From contig NW_020954562.1 in NCBI RefSeq assembly GCF_900497805.2, positions 22,036,347 to 22,100,346 on the forward strand: 64,000 nt of DNA. The letters are read 5' to 3'. Numbering within the stretch: the stretch's first letter is position 1; every line of letters starts with the position of its first letter. Source of the DNA: Vombatus ursinus (Eukaryota; Chordata; Mammalia; Diprotodontia; Vombatidae). Made by a program: the position numbers and the translations under genes. Below are positions 1 to 9,893 of the stretch, piece by piece. The notes beneath the pieces are model-generated. The model worked only from the letters and a program-made list of their open reading frames with translations, did no database searches and was not told the origin of the DNA.

Positions 1-35
1 AATTATGAAAGCCTCAATTAATATAGTACTTTAAG

Positions 36-241
36 TTTTATAAAATGCTTTAAAACATTATTTCATTTTATTCTCACAATCACCCTGTGAGGTAAGTGCT
101 ATCATTATCCCCATTTTACAGATGAGGAAAGTGAGGCAGGGAGCGGTTCAGTGACTTGCTGGGGGTCACCTGGCCAGTAAGTATCTGAGGTTAGATTTGA
201 ACTCAGCTCTTACAGACTCAGCACTCTATTCACTGCATTGC
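36..241 (-). repeat. MIR SINE
   Basis: The core with the run ccccattttacagatgagga, followed by a cagtgacttgctgggggtca block and a ttgaactca block, is the reverse complement of the mammalian-wide MIR consensus. Many substitutions mark it as very old. Confidence 0.85.
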
Positions 242-645
242 TTAGTTCTCTCTATAATAATTTAGCTAATTACACTATTTAAGACCATGAAGAGGGATTC
301 ATAAAAGGAAACAAATGCCGTGTGTTACTATCTGAGAGAGCAGTTCAGGAGCGGAGTGCCCTTCTTCTGTACCCTGATCTGCCTTGTTAAGTTCTGGGGT
401 GGCACTTCCTGGAGAATGAAGGGGTCCATGAGTCTTAGGCTGTGCCCAGGTCCAGGCATCCATAGGGAGTATGACCTCAGGCAACGAAACACTGCTGCCA
501 TTTTCAGGTCCAGGCTGGCTGGTGAGAGCTCAAGGACCCCTGGTAACCTGTGGTCGTAGTAAGGAACTCAGGCAGGGATGGACCTGTTCCAGCTCCCCAC
601 CCCCACACTTCAACCTCTCTCTGTTTTCTTCTCTAATAAAATACA
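242..645. other. No gene recognised
   Basis: Short overlapping frames exist on both strands (for example 320-559 on plus), but none resembles a known protein and no splice-flanked exon stands out. It is probably unique or decayed non-coding sequence. Confidence 0.5.
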
Positions 646-742
646 AGCTTCTTGAGGGTAAGGGCTATCTTCTTGTTTTTGTATCTCCAGCACTTAGCAC
701 AGTACCGAGCACATAGTAAGTGCTTAATAAACACTCTTTCTG
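646..742 (+). repeat. L2 LINE 3' end
   Basis: The typical L2 tail is visible: cttgagggtaagggc, then ccagcacttagcacagt, then agtaagtgcttaataaa. It is followed by pyrimidine-rich simple sequence. Confidence 0.85.
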
Positions 743-800
743 TCTCTATCTCTCTCTGTGTCTCTGTCTGTTTGTCTGTCCCTCTGTCTCTTTGTCTCTT
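743..800. repeat. Pyrimidine-rich simple repeat
   Basis: Irregular TCTC/TGTC repeats directly follow the L2 tail. Confidence 0.8.
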
Positions 801-1004
801 CTCATAATTAGTCTTGATGTTAACTCATCATGTTCTTCCCTCTCTATTCAGGAAAATCTATTTAATATTTCAGTAATCCAATTCTTTGTCCCTGTATTTC
901 TGCCCAGTCTTCCCACCTCTGGAATCTCCCATCTCCAGTCTCCATGTTCAAACTCTACTATATTTCTTTGCTTATAATAGGCACTAAATACGTTTGTTGA
1001 ACTT

Positions 1005-1132
1005 AATGTTACATTTGTATATTGCTTAAGGTGTGCAAAATATTGTCCATACAACTATCCTGTATGGTAAAAATTGCAAATCTTGTTAGCCCCATTTTAC
1101 AGAGAAGGAACCCGAGAAAATGAGAGTTGCTT
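1005..1132 (-). repeat. MIR fragment
   Basis: The block agccccattttacagagaag with a preceding degenerate MIR 3' part reads in antisense. Confidence 0.65.
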
Positions 1133-1139
1133 TCTATCC

Positions 1140-1625
1140 ACTCACACAGACATTACCTTGGGTTAGGCCTTTATCATTTCTCACCTAGCTCACTGCAATA
1201 GTCCCAATTCCCAATGGGCTCTCCACTTCCAGTCTGTCTCTTTTATAATCCACTGTAAGAACTACCAAAGTGATATTCCTTGAATGCAGGTATAAGCATG
1301 ACAGTCCTTTACTCTATAAACTCTCTATTAACTCTAGGCTAAAACACAAAACTTTCTGTAAAGCCCTTCCCAAGTGGGCTGGAACCTTCGATTCTATGTT
1401 TCTTATGTAATATTTCTTTGCACATGCATTTTAGTCCAGAGAGATCAGCTTTCTTTTTGTTTCTCCAACACAATATTCTAACTCCCTTCTTTATTATTTT
1501 GAAAAGCTGTGCTCTTATGCCCTCCTCATGTCCACACCTTAGAATCCTGAATTTCCTTAAAAGCTCAGCTCAAATGACACCTCTTACATGAGACTTTTCT
1601 TAAACTATCCATCTGATGGACTTTA
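1140..1625 (+). repeat. L2 LINE 3' region
   Basis: Landmarks of the L2 3' region appear in order: cactgcaatagtcccaat, the ccacttccagtctgtctc block, aaagtgatattccttgaatg, and aaaagctcagctcaaatgac followed by cacctcttacatgag. It is heavily diverged and no frame is open. Confidence 0.75.
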
Positions 1626-1679
1626 TTTTTTAATGTATTTTATATATCCCTATATACATGAATGTTCCTAACTCCAGGT

Positions 1680-1805
1680 CCTGTAGCCACTGAGCCACCT
1701 AGCTGCCCAGGAATTAGCAAGACCCAGCTTTAAAACTTGGCTCTAATGGTTACTGGTTGTACGGCCCTTTACCAGTCACTTAACCTCCTCTAGTCTTTGG
1801 GCTAA
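1680..1805. repeat. SINE fragments
   Basis: A short antisense SINE head (cactgagccacctagctgcc) abuts a plus-strand MIR-like core with the block ccagtcacttaacctcct. Both are fragments. Confidence 0.5.
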
Positions 1806-1827
1806 CTCACTGAGGACTTACCTACTA

Positions 1828-1925
1828 AGCAGTCAATCGATAAGCATTTATTAAGAAACTACTATGTGTCATCGTTGAGAATACAAAGATGGGTTATGAT
1901 CTGTATTGTAGGAAGGAGTTTATTG
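1828..1925 (-). repeat. L2 LINE 3' end
   Basis: The antisense L2 tail is recognisable as aagcatttattaagaaacta, then ctatgtgtcatcgttgagaa and tacaaagatggg. Confidence 0.65.
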
Positions 1926-2427
1926 TGCTGGGAATTCTCCAAACTGGAGCTATCACAGCCTCTTTGTGTATTCATATAAAACGAATCATAGCACCATCTT
2001 GCATTGTGTAACATTTTAAACTTTTAAAACTGCTTTCGTGCTTATTGTCTCATTTCATCCTCTTTGGTATTTTATGCCACTGACTCCTAACCTTTTGGTA
2101 TAGCAGTGCCTCTGGCTCATTTTATAAACTGCACATGACACTTGTAATTCAGTTTATGCTATCTTTCTTCATGACTGAGCTGTTTTAAATAATCTTTTTT
2201 ATAGGTGACTTTTGCTTTTGAAAATAAAACTCAAAGCCCATTTTTTCAATTTTTACAGTTTAGAAGGTTTTTTTTATAGCCTTCTAAATTTTTTACCACT
2301 CTGTAAATTTCTCCATCATATCTAACCATGAGTTGTGACACACAAGGCTGATACAATCTCATTCTTGAGAATCACTGTACTTGCTACACTCATGACCAAA
2401 AGTTAGAAATTGGAGCTGCTGGTTTAT
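1926..2427. other. No gene recognised; possible decayed DNA element
   Basis: The part 2080-2390 starts with actcctaaccttttgg and ends with gagaatcactg, loosely like a hAT-type terminus, but the two ends do not pair convincingly. Nothing else is supported. Confidence 0.3.
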
Positions 2428-2428
2428 T

Positions 2429-2645
2429 GTTGTTCAGTTGTTTAGGGGTTTTTGGGGGGTTTTCTTGGCAAAGATGCTGATGTGGTTTGCTGTTTCCTTC
2501 TCCAGATTATTTTACAGATAAGGAAGCTGAGGCAAACAGTGTCAAGCAACTTGCCCAGGGTCACACAGGTAGTACGTGTCTGAGGCCACATTTGAACTCG
2601 GGTCCTTCTGACTTCAGGGCCAGCACTTCATCCATTATGCTGCCT
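2429..2645 (-). repeat. MAR1-type SINE
   Basis: Read in antisense, a tRNA-like head (aggcagcataatggatgaag) is followed by a CORE-like block and by the RTE-type tail containing ggagaaggaaacagcaaacc and tttgccaagaaaa. The ending tgaacaacaa is that of the RTE family. The copy is diverged. Confidence 0.85.
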
Positions 2646-2689
2646 TGTAGATTTAAATACTCCATAAATAACTGTTATTTCTATTGTGA

Positions 2690-2835
2690 TCTGATACCTG
2701 TATTAAAATCTTAACTCTGCTTATTAAATATGTGGCCTTGGATAATTCCCTTAACCTTTTGGGGCCTCAGTTTTCTCTTCTTAGTTTCTTATCAGACAGC
2801 GAATCTGAACTTGAAATTCCATTTTTGACCTTCAT
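2690..2835 (+). repeat. MIR-like fragment
   Basis: The blocks tgtggccttggataattccc and ttaaccttttggggcctcag match the sense MIR core. The ends are uncertain. Confidence 0.6.
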
Positions 2836-3000
2836 CTATGAGTCTCTGATTTTCATGAGTTAAATGATTATGGATTCTCTGCTGAGTTAGAGTGTGCTCT
2901 CTTTAAAGAGCTTGGGTCATGCTTTAATGAAACTCCGCAGATCCAGTGACTGTTACACCATTTTATTTATTCATAACCAAAATGATTGCAGAGTTTTAGG

Positions 3001-3232
3001 AGCTGGCAGTGTGCCTCAGTGGATAGAGGCTGGAATCTAGAATCTAGAAGGCCTAGGTCAGAATGCTACCACTGAGTCTTACTAGCTCTATACTCTAACT
3101 TGAGTCTGACTTTCTTCAACTGTAAAAAATGGAGACAATATCTTTAATCCCAACCTCATAGAATTGCTGTGAAGATCAAATGAGATGCATTTAAAGTCTT
3201 ATGTAAATGCCAGCTTTTATTATTAGAAACTT
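3001..3232 (+). repeat. CORE-SINE (MIR/THER type)
   Basis: A tRNA-derived head (gtgcctcagtggatagaggc) is followed by a core and the tail gctgtgaagatcaaatgaga with a run ending in cttttattattag, as in MIR/THER elements. Confidence 0.75.
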
Positions 3233-3589
3233 AGTAGAGGAAGTTTGAGGTCCAGGTAGACCAACATCCATGCCAAGCTACGAGTAATAGAAAAGCATCA
3301 CACTGAAACAACTAGAGAACAATATAAAAAGAGGATAAAATAACAGAAGTTTTTAAAAGTGGAGGGACTGGTGTGGCCTGAGCCTGAGAAAGGGAAGCCT
3401 TTATGGATGAACCTTGAAGGAGTGGCAGAAAGATAAGGAATAAGCATTCAATGCAAAATAGAGATGGAGCAAGCGTAAGTAGGAAGTAGTTGTTACATAC
3501 ACACAAACACCTCCCCACCCAAACATAAGCATTTGGACTTGATGTAAGAGGTATTATATATAAACTATAGGTTTTGGAAAAGGGAAATA
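3233..3589. other. No gene recognised
   Basis: A-rich sequence without a protein-like frame or a recognised repeat. Confidence 0.5.
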
Positions 3590-4027
3590 AAAAGGTGAAA
3601 ACATATCTCTTTTTATTTGAGTGTGTATATCTTTATATTTTTGAGATTATACCCCAGTACTGCTTTTCTCACTCTTTTAATTGACTATGAGGCTTTTCTA
3701 TTTCTTCTGAAGGATTCTTGTCCTCAGTAGTATATGTAGTGATCACCTGAATTAAATTCACCCATTCCCATTTATTTAAGTTCACTCACACCCAAGATGT
3801 GATGTTTAATCTTTCCATCATCTATTTGACTGTATTCAGCTCACTGGGTTCGTGGTTTCTATGCAATATTGTCTTTAGAGCATCCAACTTTCCTTTAGTC
3901 ACCAGACACATCTGCAGCTAAGTTTCCTTTCAGCGTTGGCTCACATGCTTCATTAGCACTGGAGTGCTGGATACTTTCTGACCTGAGGGGCTCATCTTCC
4001 AATATCGTCTCTTTGACCACTTTAAGG

Positions 4028-4200
4028 TCACTCATGAAGTTATCATGGCAAAGATATTGGAGTGGTTTGCTATTTCCTTCTCCAGTCACTCATGAGGTTA
4101 TCATGGCAAAGATATTGGAGTGGTTTGCTATTTCCTTCTCCAGNNNNNNNNNNGTTATCATGGCAAAGATATTGGAGTGGTTTGCTATTTCCTTCTCCAG
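4028..4200. repeat. 58-bp tandem repeat in the RTE segment
   Basis: Units at 4028-4085 and 4086-4143 differ at one position (tcactcatgaag against tcactcatgagg). After a 10-N gap a third, 47-bp partial unit runs from 4154 to 4200. In antisense each unit encodes GEGNSKPLQYLCHDN. The unit length is not a multiple of three, so the duplication shifts the frame. Confidence 0.9.
4144..4153. other. Assembly gap (10 N)
   Basis: Ten undetermined bases lie inside the 58-bp tandem array, where 11 bases (tcactcatgag) would be expected from the neighbouring units. The true copy number is therefore unknown. Confidence 0.98.
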
Positions 4201-4842
4201 CGATGGGACAAGCAACTTGTCCCATTGCTTTTTGGCAAATAGAAGGAGAAGAAATAGAAGTAGTGTCAGATTTTATATTCTTGGGCTCAAGAATATAGAT
4301 GGTGACTGCAGTCATGGGATTAAAAGACATTTGCTACTTGGAAGGAAAGCCAGGGCAAATCTGGACAGCATACTAAAAAGCAGAGACATCACCTTGACAA
4401 CAAAGGTCTATATGGTTAAAGCAATGCATGGCTGCAAGAGTTGGACTATAAGGAAAGCTGAGCACCACAGAATTGACACTTTCAAATTTTGGTGCTGGAG
4501 AAGACTTTTGAGAGTCCCTTGGGCAGCAAGGAGATCAAATCAGTCAATACCTAGAGAAATTAATTCAGACTATTCATTAGAAGGTCAAATACAGAAGCTG
4601 AAGCTTAAATATTTTGGCCACCTAATGAGAAGATGGGACTCACTGGAAAAAGACCCTGATGGTGGGAAAGAATAAAGGCAAAAGGAAAAGGGAATGGCAG
4701 AGGATGAGATGAATTTATAGTGGCATGGTGACAATGAGCATGAACTTAGACTTTGAGAGATAGTGGAGGATAGAAAAGCCTGGTGTGCTATAGTTCATGG
4801 GGTCATTAAGATTTGGACATGATTGAATAACTGAACAATAAC
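4201..4842 (+). mobile_element. BovB/RTE LINE 3' half (RT C-terminus and tail)
   Basis: The plus strand encodes the C-terminal part of a BovB-clade RTE reverse transcriptase. Visible blocks are FWQIEGEEIEVVSDFIFLGS, then after a frame change DGDCSHGIKRHLLLGRKA, NLDSILKSRDITL, KAEHHRIDTF, WCWRRLLRVPWAARRSNQSI and LKYFGHLMRR. All match the family in order. The frame shifts near 4293 and ends at 4675, short of the usual C-terminus. The 3' end, with ggacatgattgaataactga and acaataac, is the same kind of tail carried by the MAR1 SINEs here, consistent with the LINE mobilising the SINE. No target-site duplication was found. Confidence 0.85.
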
Positions 4843-5084
4843 AAAATACTTTTATATAGAGAGAATAGAGCCATGGAAGGGTTGATTTGGTTTCCCCATG
4901 TATTATACATATATATTCCATGACCCAGCACTTTTACACTTTGAGCTCTTAAGGACCTGGTCCAATATTAGGGACAATCCCAATCAACAGTCCAATGCGC
5001 TGTCTCATCCTGCCTTCAGCTCTGACTTTCTCCTGAAAAATCTCCGAACATATCTCCTATTCAGGGGCAATGCTGGAACCAGCT
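4843..5084. other. No gene recognised
   Basis: No protein-like frame and no recognised repeat. Confidence 0.45.
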
Positions 5085-5275
5085 CATGAGAGATTATTAA
5101 ATTTTCAGTGTGAATATTTACACCTCAGAAATATCTACAAACGAAGCCTTTTTTTTTGATTGTCTAGTTTTAAGAAAGTGTCACTAATGCAGATTAAACT
5201 TCACAGTTTGACAGGGAGAAATGGGTGTTAAACATTTACCAGCACATGCCCCTACTTCTGTGTCTTTGTAGGTGC
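5085..5275 (+). repeat. Unnamed dispersed repeat, family U1 copy 1
   Basis: The blocks ttattaaattttcagtgtga, ttaagaaagtgt and gttaaacatttaccagca occur in the same order at 30485-30745 and, reversed, at 28095-28360 and 37424-37580. I do not recognise the family. The copy at 37 kb suggests an old non-autonomous DNA transposon. Confidence 0.6.
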
Positions 5276-6254
5276 GGCAAAAAGATCTACCAAAGCCTAC
5301 AGAAGCGCTTAAGATAACATTGCAAGTATCAGGTATAGGCCAACTTTTATCTCATAGAAAGCTAAGAAAATGCAAGGACTCACAGGAGCACCCAAGCAAT
5401 GCAGAAAAACACATAAAATTCTCATAGTCTCTTTCCTGTCTTGTGGGTCCCACCTTTCATAGATCCCTCATGTTCTTCAGACACACTGCTTCAACCCTGT
5501 TGTATAGATTACCCTCAGAAAGGAAACACACCTGGAGTTGTTGGGAAGGCAACCTTAAGCATTCTCATGAAGCCCACAGAGAATGCTGAGGGTTGGACTC
5601 TTCCGGAAGAGAATACATTTAGGAAACCTTTGTTGTGGAAAAGAAACCTGCTTTTCATTAATTAGTGTACAAATTGGTGAAAGGTTTTATTTCATTCATA
5701 GTTATCAGTGACCAAGTCAGAAAGAAGAGAATTCTCTACTGGACAAGTGAGCATTGGAATAGGAACCATTTCCATAGATAATATAGAGTACAAAGAAAAC
5801 ACACAGTCATGCTGTGTTTACAAGTGGTCAGCTACTGGTCTTGTAGGCAGTTCATTGTGTTTCAGGGTTGGACACAGAAACTTCTTAATAGTTTATTTTT
5901 GGCATCAGAAGTCTGAGAAAGAGTGAACTCTCTCTTCTTTTTTTTCTTGTCTGGTATTTAGAGTACAGGAATTCAAAATATAGGGACTAGATATGGCATT
6001 CTAAAATGATATTATGAATATCGAAAAAGGAAAAATACAGGTCTCTCCTCCTTCTGCCACCACATGCCCTTCCATTGGACCAATGCAAAATAATATAGGA
6101 ATATAACCATTGGATCTCTTTCCCCATCATATTATGGATTTTTTCTCTTGCCAGTGCTTCTCTAAAGTCTGGGGGACACAGGCATAATCCTCTTCTCTTA
6201 CAAAGAGGCTACTACTCAGGAAGTTCCTCTCTTCATAGGAGGGTTTATATATTT
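5276..6254. other. No gene recognised
   Basis: Frames at 5441-5665 and 5708-5926 do not resemble known proteins and have no visible splice or promoter context. Confidence 0.45.
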
Positions 6255-6876
6255 TTTTCTGTCTCTCCTTTCATCCTGTCTGTCCTCACCAGTGTTTTGC
6301 TTTTGACCACTGCCTCCCTCAATCTGTCCTCCCTTCTGTTAGCACTCTCCTTTTTCTTTTCCCCTTCCCTTTCTACTACCCTACAGGGTAAGATAGATTT
6401 CTATACCCAAGTAAATGTGTTATGTTATTCCCTCTTTAAGCCAAATCCAATAGAGTAAGGTTCAAACAATGCTTACCCTCATCCCTTCTTTCCCTCCTCT
6501 ATAACATGGCTTTCATACCTCTTCATGTGACATAATTTACCCCATTGTTTCTCTCCCTTACCTCTTCTCCCAGTGCAATACTTTCTTACTCCTTAATTTT
6601 TTTTGTATCATCCCATCAAAGTCAACTTATACCCATACCCTCTGTCTGTGTATACTCTTAACTGCCCTAATAAAGATATAGTTCTTAAGAGTTACAAGTC
6701 TCATCTTCCCATGTAGGTATGTAAAGAGTTTTATCTTATTGAATAACAGGCCTCTTTTTCCTTTCCTGTTTACTTCTCTTATTGTATTTGAAGACTGAAT
6801 TTTCTGCTCAGTGCTGATCTTTTCCTCAGGAATGACTGAAAGTCTCCTATTTCATTGAATGTCCATTTTTCCCCCT
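6255..6876 (-). mobile_element. Older L1, ORF1 end and inter-ORF region
   Basis: This is the left half of a minus-strand L1 interrupted by the younger L1 at 6892-11268. The antisense reading next to the break gives the ORF1 C-terminus (EKWTFNEIGDFQSFL, ending SLQIQ near 6793). About 540 bp of inter-ORF sequence follows. The same inter-ORF sequence recurs at about 63500-64000. The right half of the element is at 11284-12768. Confidence 0.8.
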
Positions 6877-6891
6877 GAAAGTTTTTGCTCA
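6877..6891. repeat. Target-site duplication, left
   Basis: The 15 bases gaaagtttttgctca pair with gaaagattatgctca at 11269-11283 (13 of 15 identical). They flank the younger L1 exactly where the older L1 resumes. Confidence 0.9.
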
Positions 6892-7499
6892 GACTTCTGA
6901 GAGACACTGTGGCAGAGTAAGAACTAACTTGCTCTTATTGTCCTTATTGGCCTCTCAAAACTTAGAAAATATCACCCCAGTAAAAACCCTGGAACATCTG
7001 AGCCAGCAGAAAGATAGAGTGTAGCATTCTTGTAGCCTGGGAGGCTTAGGGGATTAATAGAAAAGGTCCCTCGCACTCTGGTGAAAGGGGAGCAGTACAG
7101 GATGGGAGGTGTCCCAGCAAGTCAGTGGCAAGCCACACTTCGGTAAACCAGTGGGAGATTCTGAGCCCCAGGGTGGTGGAGCAGACAAGCACACAACTCC
7201 AGGAAGCACAACTCCAGGTGGGAAGGCATCCTCCAGCTGCCAAACCTCTTGGTGCTTCAGAGCAGCCATCTTCCAAGGGCTGGACCCCTCTCCATCCCAA
7301 GAGCTTCAGTGTTGCTGACCCCAGTTCAGCACCAGATAAGCTACCAGACCCCTTCATCCTCCAGTTGCCAGCACATGAGGCCCCTGCACACAAAGCCAGT
7401 GACCAGGTCTCTGGCCCCCAGTACAGGAAGCTTGGTTCAGTGCCCCCTATGCTCCAGAAGGAGAGCTCAACTTTAAAAGTCAGGAAATAGGCAAACATC

Positions 7500-7560
7500 A
7501 TGAGACAAAAGCAGAAATGGACAATGACCATAGATTCTTACTATGGCGACAGGGAAGATC

Positions 7561-7593
<33 letters not shown>
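7500..7593 (+). pseudogene. L1 ORF1 start, truncated at a CAA repeat
   Basis: The frame opens with the marsupial L1 ORF1 N-terminus (MTIDSYYGDRED) and then runs into glutamine codons from the CAA repeat before a stop. The older L1 at 11939-12148 retains the following ORF1 part, including NINWSQVQKVLLEELKKDF. Confidence 0.75.
7561..7593. repeat. (CAA)n microsatellite
   Basis: About eleven CAA units mark the junction where the L1 jumps from ORF1 to ORF2. Confidence 0.95.
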
Positions 7594-7598
<5 letters not shown>

Positions 7599-7897
7599 TA
7601 AACTTTTGGTTAATTTGACTGAAAAAAGAAAGAGAAAACCAAATTATCAATATCAAAAATGAAAAGAGTGAATTTACCAACAATGATAAAGAAATTAAAA
7701 CAGCAATTAAGTGCTATTTTGCCCAACTGTATGCCAATAAACTTGACAATCTCAGTGAAAAGGATGAATATTTACAAAAATATAAATTGTCCAGATTAAC
7801 AGAAGAGGAAATAAAATACTTAAATAACTCTATTTCAAAAAAAATAAATTGAACAAGTCATCAGTGAATTCCTTAAGAAAAAAATCTTTAGGGCCTG

Positions 7898-8527
7898 ATG
7901 GATTTACAAGTGAATTCTATCAGACATATAAAGAAAAATTAATTCCAATACTATATAAACTATTTGGGAAAATAGACAAAGAAGGAGTCCTACCAAATTC
8001 TTTTTATGATACAAAAGTGGTGCTGATACCTAAACTGGGAAGAGCCAAAACAGACAAAGAAAATTATAGGCCAATTTCCCTAGTGAATATAGATGCAAAT
8101 GTTTTAAATAAAATATTACTAAAGGAATAATAGCAACTTATCAGGAGAATAATACACTATGACAAGGTAGGATTTATACCAGGAATTCAGGGCTGGTTCA
8201 ATATTATAAACTATCAGCATAATTGACCATATTAAGAACAAAACTAACAGAAATCATATGATTACCTCAATAGATGTAGAAAAAGTTTTTGACAAAATAC
8301 AACACCCATTCCTATTAAAAACATGAGAGACCATAGGAATCGATGTAGTCTTCCTTAAAATGATAAGTAGCATCTATCGAAAACCATCAGCAAGCTAGAA
8401 GCATTTCCAGTAAGATCAGGATGTTCATTATCACCACTGTTATTCAATATTGTACTAGAAATGTTAGCTTTAGTAATAAGAGAAGCAAAAGAAATTGAAG
8501 GAATTACACTAGGCAAAGAAACAAAGC
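7898..8527 (+). repeat. Inverted repeat arm A (630 bp)
   Basis: This arm lies in the native ORF2 position and its reverse complement is at 9264-9893. Both arms are exactly 630 bp. Lines I compared base by base (about half the arm) were identical, and the encoded peptides of both arms agree over two separate stretches. Confidence 0.95.
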
Positions 8528-9263
8528 TATCACTCTTTGCAGATGATATGATGATATACTTTGAGAATCCTAGAGAATCAAGTAAAAAGCTACTTGGAAT
8601 AATAAACAAAATCAGCAAAGTTGTAGGATATAAAATAAATCCACATAAATCATCGGCATTACTATATGTTACTAACAAAGCCCAACAGCAAGAGATAGAA
8701 AGAGAAATTCCATTTAAAGTTACTGTAGAAATTATAAAATATTGTGAGTTTACATGCCAAAAACAAACCCAGGAACTCTATGAACACTATTACAAAACAC
8801 TTTTCACACAAATAAAGTCAGATCTAAATAATTTAGAAAATATCAGTTGCTCACGGATATACTGAGCTAATAATATAATAAAAATGAGAATTCTACCTAA
8901 ATTAATTTACTTATTCAATGCCATACCAATCAAACTATCAAAACTATTTTCCAGAGCTAGAAAAAATAATAACAAAATTCATCTAGAAGAACAAAGAAAT
9001 GCAATGAAAAGAAATGCGAGGGAAGGTGGCCTAACTGTACCAGATTTTAAATTGTATTTATAAAGGAGCAATCATCAAAACTACTTGGTACTGGCTAAGA
9101 AACAGAGTAGTGGATCAGTGGAACAGGTTAGGTACACAAGACACAGTAGTCAATGACTACAGTAATCTACTGTTTGATAAAACCAAAGATTCCAGCTTCT
9201 GGGATAAAAACTCACTATTTCACAAAAACCGCTGGGAAAACTGGAAATCAGTATGGCAGTATG

Positions 9264-9893
9264 GCTTTGTTTCTTTGCCTAGTGTAATTCCTTCAATTTC
9301 TTTTGCTTCTCTTATTACTAAAGCTAACATTTCTAGTACAATATTGAATAACAGTGGTGATAATGAACATCCTGATCTTACTGGAAATGCTTCTAGCTTG
9401 CTGATGGTTTTCGATAGATGCTACTTATCATTTTAAGGAAGACTACATCGATTCCTATGGTCTCTCATGTTTTTAATAGGAATGGGTGTTGTATTTTGTC
9501 AAAAACTTTTTCTACATCTATTGAGGTAATCATATGATTTCTGTTAGTTTTGTTCTTAATATGGTCAATTATGCTGATAGTTTATAATATTGAACCAGCC
9601 CTGAATTCCTGGTATAAATCCTACCTTGTCATAGTGTATTATTCTCCTGATAAGTTGCTATTATTCCTTTAGTAATATTTTATTTAAAACATTTGCATCT
9701 ATATTCACTAGGGAAATTGGCCTATAATTTTCTTTGTCTGTTTTGGCTCTTCCCAGTTTAGGTATCAGCACCACTTTTGTATCATAAAAAGAATTTGGTA
9801 GGACTCCTTCTTTGTCTATTTTCCCAAATAGTTTATATAGTATTGGAATTAATTTTTCTTTATATGTCTGATAGAATTCACTTGTAAATCCAT
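9264..9893 (-). repeat. Inverted repeat arm B (630 bp)
   Basis: This is the reverse complement of arm A, with no indel. It is inserted in ORF2 and replaces only about ten native bases. At the left junction the bases agtatggc occur twice in tandem. The spacer between the arms is 736 bp. Confidence 0.95.

Larger units (their letters stand above)
3590..4200 (-). mobile_element. BovB/RTE LINE, inverted 5' part (N-terminus and endonuclease)
   Basis: The antisense reading encodes the N-terminal stretch of a BovB/RTE protein: GEGNSKPLQYLCHDN, then ILEDEPLRSES and ADVSGD. It then gives, across several breaks, pieces like WEWVNLIQVITTYTT that correspond to the endonuclease-domain LKWTGMGEFNSDDHYIYY region of the family. 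The reading frame is broken by stops and frame changes. It lies head to head with the plus-strand 3' half at 4201. That arrangement, later coding sequence at the left edge and N-terminus at the junction, is what twin-primed insertion yields. The central RT part is absent. A 10-N gap and a 58-bp tandem repeat lie at the junction. Confidence 0.75.

Noticed and set aside
4201-4225. The palindrome gggacaagcaacttgtccc as an operator or terminator
   Set aside because: It lies inside RTE coding sequence of a mammalian genome and has no regulatory context.
7046-7531. A 161-codon minus-strand open frame
   Set aside because: It lies antisense to the L1 5' UTR and ORF1 start and resembles no protein; the openness is by chance in GC-richer UTR sequence.
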